Shown: positions 4,938 through 6,144 of the stretch, piece after piece
Position numbering within the stretch: position 1 is the stretch's first letter
Layout: every line of letters starts with the position of its first letter
NCBI GenBank assembly: GCA_030679025.1
Contig: JAUXTV010000231.1
Span: 1-6,144, forward strand
DNA: 6,144 bases
Reading direction: 5' to 3'
Source: Candidatus Woesearchaeota archaeon
GTDB taxonomy: Archaea; Nanobdellota; Nanobdellia; SCGC-AAA011-G17; UBA489
Made by a program: the position numbers and the translations under genes
Notes under the pieces: model-generated
Seen by the model: the letters and a program-made list of their open reading frames with translations, nothing else
Database searches by the model: none
Told to the model about the DNA's origin: nothing

Positions 4938-5147
4938 ATGCACGATCCTAAGATATGTCCTGTCTGTGGTTCTAAGAACATCGAACTTAAAGCAAAAAGT
5001 GGATTTACTTATGTCTGCTGCAAAGATTGTGAGTATGATGAGGGAGAAGATTACGATGCTGCTTACCCTGGTGAAAGATTAACACAAAAAGGCAAGACAA
5101 AACATACTCCTTACAAACGCGGTGGCAGCCAGAGAACTAGACGTTAA
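4938..5147 (+). CDS. Small basic zinc-ribbon protein
   Basis: This 69-residue protein has a compact zinc ribbon: CPVCGS (C7, C10) and CKDC (C28, C31) about 17 residues apart, with an extra cysteine at C27. After an acidic stretch (DEGEDYD, 34-40) comes a strongly basic tail rich in K, R, G and T from about 47 to the end, likely to bind nucleic acid. Such small zinc ribbons are common in archaea and often act with ribosomes, RNA polymerase or RNA, but no precise family was recognised. There is no ribosome site; a TATA box 25 bases upstream of the ATG fits leaderless translation. It is divergent from the Fic gene and converges on the MazG-like gene, sharing the bases TTAA in which both stop codons are read. 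Confidence 0.82.
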   Translation: MHDPKICPVCGSKNIELKAKSGFTYVCCKDCEYDEGEDYDAAYPGERLTQKGKTKHTPYKRGGSQRTRR

Positions 5148-5455
5148 TTTTTGACAGGAAATCTTTGTCTATTCTTTTCCATCTTGTCTACAAATGCTTG
5201 TGATATGTCTACGTTTGTGGCATTCGCTAACTTTACTAAACAATAGAGGACGTCCGCTAATTCTTCCTCCATGTTAATGGGCTCTTTATCTGTATGTTTT
5301 CCGCCATAATTCTTGAGTTTGAGCACATTTCTTGCTACTTCTCCAAATTCTTCTAACATATGAACAACAATATCTTCAGGAGGAGTTTCCCAATTTCTTT
5401 CTTGGACAAACTTATGTACTGCTGCCTGCACTTCTTTTAAAGAAATATTTTCCAT
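5144..5455 (-). CDS. MazG-like nucleotide pyrophosphohydrolase
   Basis: This 103-residue single-domain protein belongs to the all-alpha NTP pyrophosphatase (MazG/dCTPase-like) superfamily, which hydrolyses nucleoside triphosphates to monophosphate and diphosphate, clearing non-canonical or excess nucleotides. The magnesium-binding signature is present as EEFGE (E35, E36, E39) and EELAD (E65 to D68), at the expected spacing on two helices. MENISLKEVQAAVHKFVQER is the usual first helix. The length fits a one-domain MazG protein, not the two-domain bacterial MazG. The preferred nucleotide cannot be told from sequence. A TATA box about 26 bases before the ATG indicates its own leaderless transcript, although the upstream minus-strand gene ends only 55 bases away. 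Its stop overlaps that of the zinc-ribbon gene by 4 bases. Confidence 0.88.
   Translation of the reverse strand: MENISLKEVQAAVHKFVQERNWETPPEDIVVHMLEEFGEVARNVLKLKNYGGKHTDKEPINMEEELADVLYCLVKLANATNVDISQAFVDKMEKNRQRFPVKN
5148..5152 (+). terminator. Weak oligo-T terminator of the zinc-ribbon gene
   Basis: Five T directly follow the stop codon, inside the 3' end of the convergent MazG-like gene. The tract is short, so transcripts may read on as antisense. Confidence 0.3.
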
Positions 5456-5477
5456 AGGAATAGGAGATCTCTTCTTT

Positions 5478-5485
5478 TTATATAA
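5478..5485 (-). promoter_or_regulatory. TATA box of the MazG-like gene
   Basis: TTATATAA on the minus strand is centred about 26 bases before the ATG at 5455, which fits a leaderless mRNA. It lies in the 55-base gap after the unknown gene 5511-6122; no clear T-tract terminator for that gene was seen in the gap. Confidence 0.55.
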
Positions 5486-5510
5486 TTTTCTGATAGGAAT
5501 TACTTCTTAT

Positions 5511-6122
5511 CTACTTTTTTCTTTTGATAGAGACTACTCTATTTTCATCAGCGAATTGACAACTATAGACTCCTGCTGGAGTTTTTACAATAATATATCC
5601 ATCTTCTGTTCTGACGTCTGTTCGAAGCCCAACTCTTGATGGATCAATAACGACTAATTGCTTTTCGTGATCTTGATGAACAGTCCAAACAAATCCTGCT
5701 AACTTTCCATCCACTTTATTTGTAAGTCCCAACCTATCATCTAGGTAATAATTTACTCTGTGTACATCGCTATTAATAGGATGTCGAACATATATGGTAA
5801 TATTTTCTCCTTCTTGCATAACGGCAGCTGTTCCTAGTTGACTTAGATTTGGCCAGAAAGAGACATATCCTTGTCCGGTTAATATAAAAGGAGGACTTTT
5901 GTAAGGTCCATTTTTAAACGCCTGTGTGAATGCTCTTTTTCTTTCATTTGTTTGCAGAGCAATATATTGATCCATTAGCTCCATGAGTACTTTTTCATCC
6001 TTTACCTCTATTAATTCTGAACGCAGTCTATCCAAAAGTTTAGTACTTTCTTTTCTAACCTGCTCTCTATTCTCTCTTATAAAACTTGGCAGACTTTTCC
6101 AATGTTCACCCATACAGCCCAT
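5511..6122 (-). CDS. Protein of unknown function, start uncertain
   Basis: I do not recognise this 203-residue protein. Residues about 8-70 are charged and predicted helical, from SFIRENREQVRKESTKLL to ERKRAFTQAF. Residues about 78-200 look beta-rich, with alternating hydrophobic strands: ENITIYVRHP, LAGFVWTVHQ, KQLVVIDPSR, GYIIVKTPAG, VYSCQF. No signal peptide, membrane segment or metal site is evident. The ATG at 6122 is the longest complete start in the window, and a second in-frame ATG follows at 6113. However, the frame stays open through the last 22 bases to the edge (KDVDTVL before MGCMGEHW), so the true start may lie outside and the protein may be longer. No promoter could be placed for either ATG. 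The gene ends 55 bases before the MazG-like gene, in the same direction. Confidence 0.72.
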   Translation of the reverse strand: MGCMGEHWKSLPSFIRENREQVRKESTKLLDRLRSELIEVKDEKVLMELMDQYIALQTNERKRAFTQAFKNGPYKSPPFILTGQGYVSFWPNLSQLGTAAVMQEGENITIYVRHPINSDVHRVNYYLDDRLGLTNKVDGKLAGFVWTVHQDHEKQLVVIDPSRVGLRTDVRTEDGYIIVKTPAGVYSCQFADENRVVSIKRKK

Positions 6123-6144
6123 TAATACAGTATCAACATCTTTT

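Overview
The window looks like chromosomal DNA from an AT-rich archaeon, plausibly a small-genome (DPANN-like) lineage. That lineage guess is inference. The archaeal assignment rests on AT-rich TATA boxes about 24-27 bases upstream of start codons (most genes look leaderless), a ribosome site matching the archaeal GGAGGTGAT type (AGGTGAT at 2542-2548), T-tract terminators, a TrmB-family regulator and very tight gene packing.

Layout: (1) 2-517 (+) is the C-terminal part of a class I PLP aminotransferase, cut by the window edge. (2) 518-2447 (-) is a two-gene operon: a TrmB-type regulator followed 7 bases later by an MFS transporter. (3) 2448-2552 is a divergent promoter region with a perfect inverted repeat, GTCGA-N6-TCGAC, midway between the two TATA boxes. 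(4) 2553-3110 (+) is a small membrane protein resembling the AlaE alanine exporter family. (5) 3107-3247 (-) is a 46-residue ORF resembling the tail of archaeal AbrB/VapB-type antitoxins. (6) 3349-3705 (-) is a four-helix DUF4383-like membrane protein with an ambiguous start. (7) 3781-4889 is a Fic-domain protein gene (-) enclosed by two 38-base direct repeats (36/38 identical). (8) 4938-5147 (+) is a tiny basic zinc-ribbon protein. (9) 5144-5455 (-) is a MazG-like nucleotide pyrophosphohydrolase. (10) 5511-6122 (-) is a protein of no recognised family whose frame stays open to the window edge.

Functional reading (inference): the TrmB-like regulator, the MFS transporter and the divergent AlaE-like exporter form one small-molecule transport module, probably controlled from the shared intergenic palindrome. 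The Fic gene is a separate unit with its own TATA box; its flanking repeats suggest insertion or recombination as a cassette, or a shared control site. The MazG-like protein is a housekeeping/stress nucleotide-sanitation enzyme.

Three convergent gene pairs abut or overlap at their stop codons; two share a TTAA in which both stops are read. No rRNA, tRNA, CRISPR array or recognisable transposase was found. The most unusual item is the repeat-flanked Fic gene, followed by the central palindrome of the TrmB/AlaE-like divergent region, the possible AUU start of the DUF4383-like gene and the small antitoxin-tail ORF.
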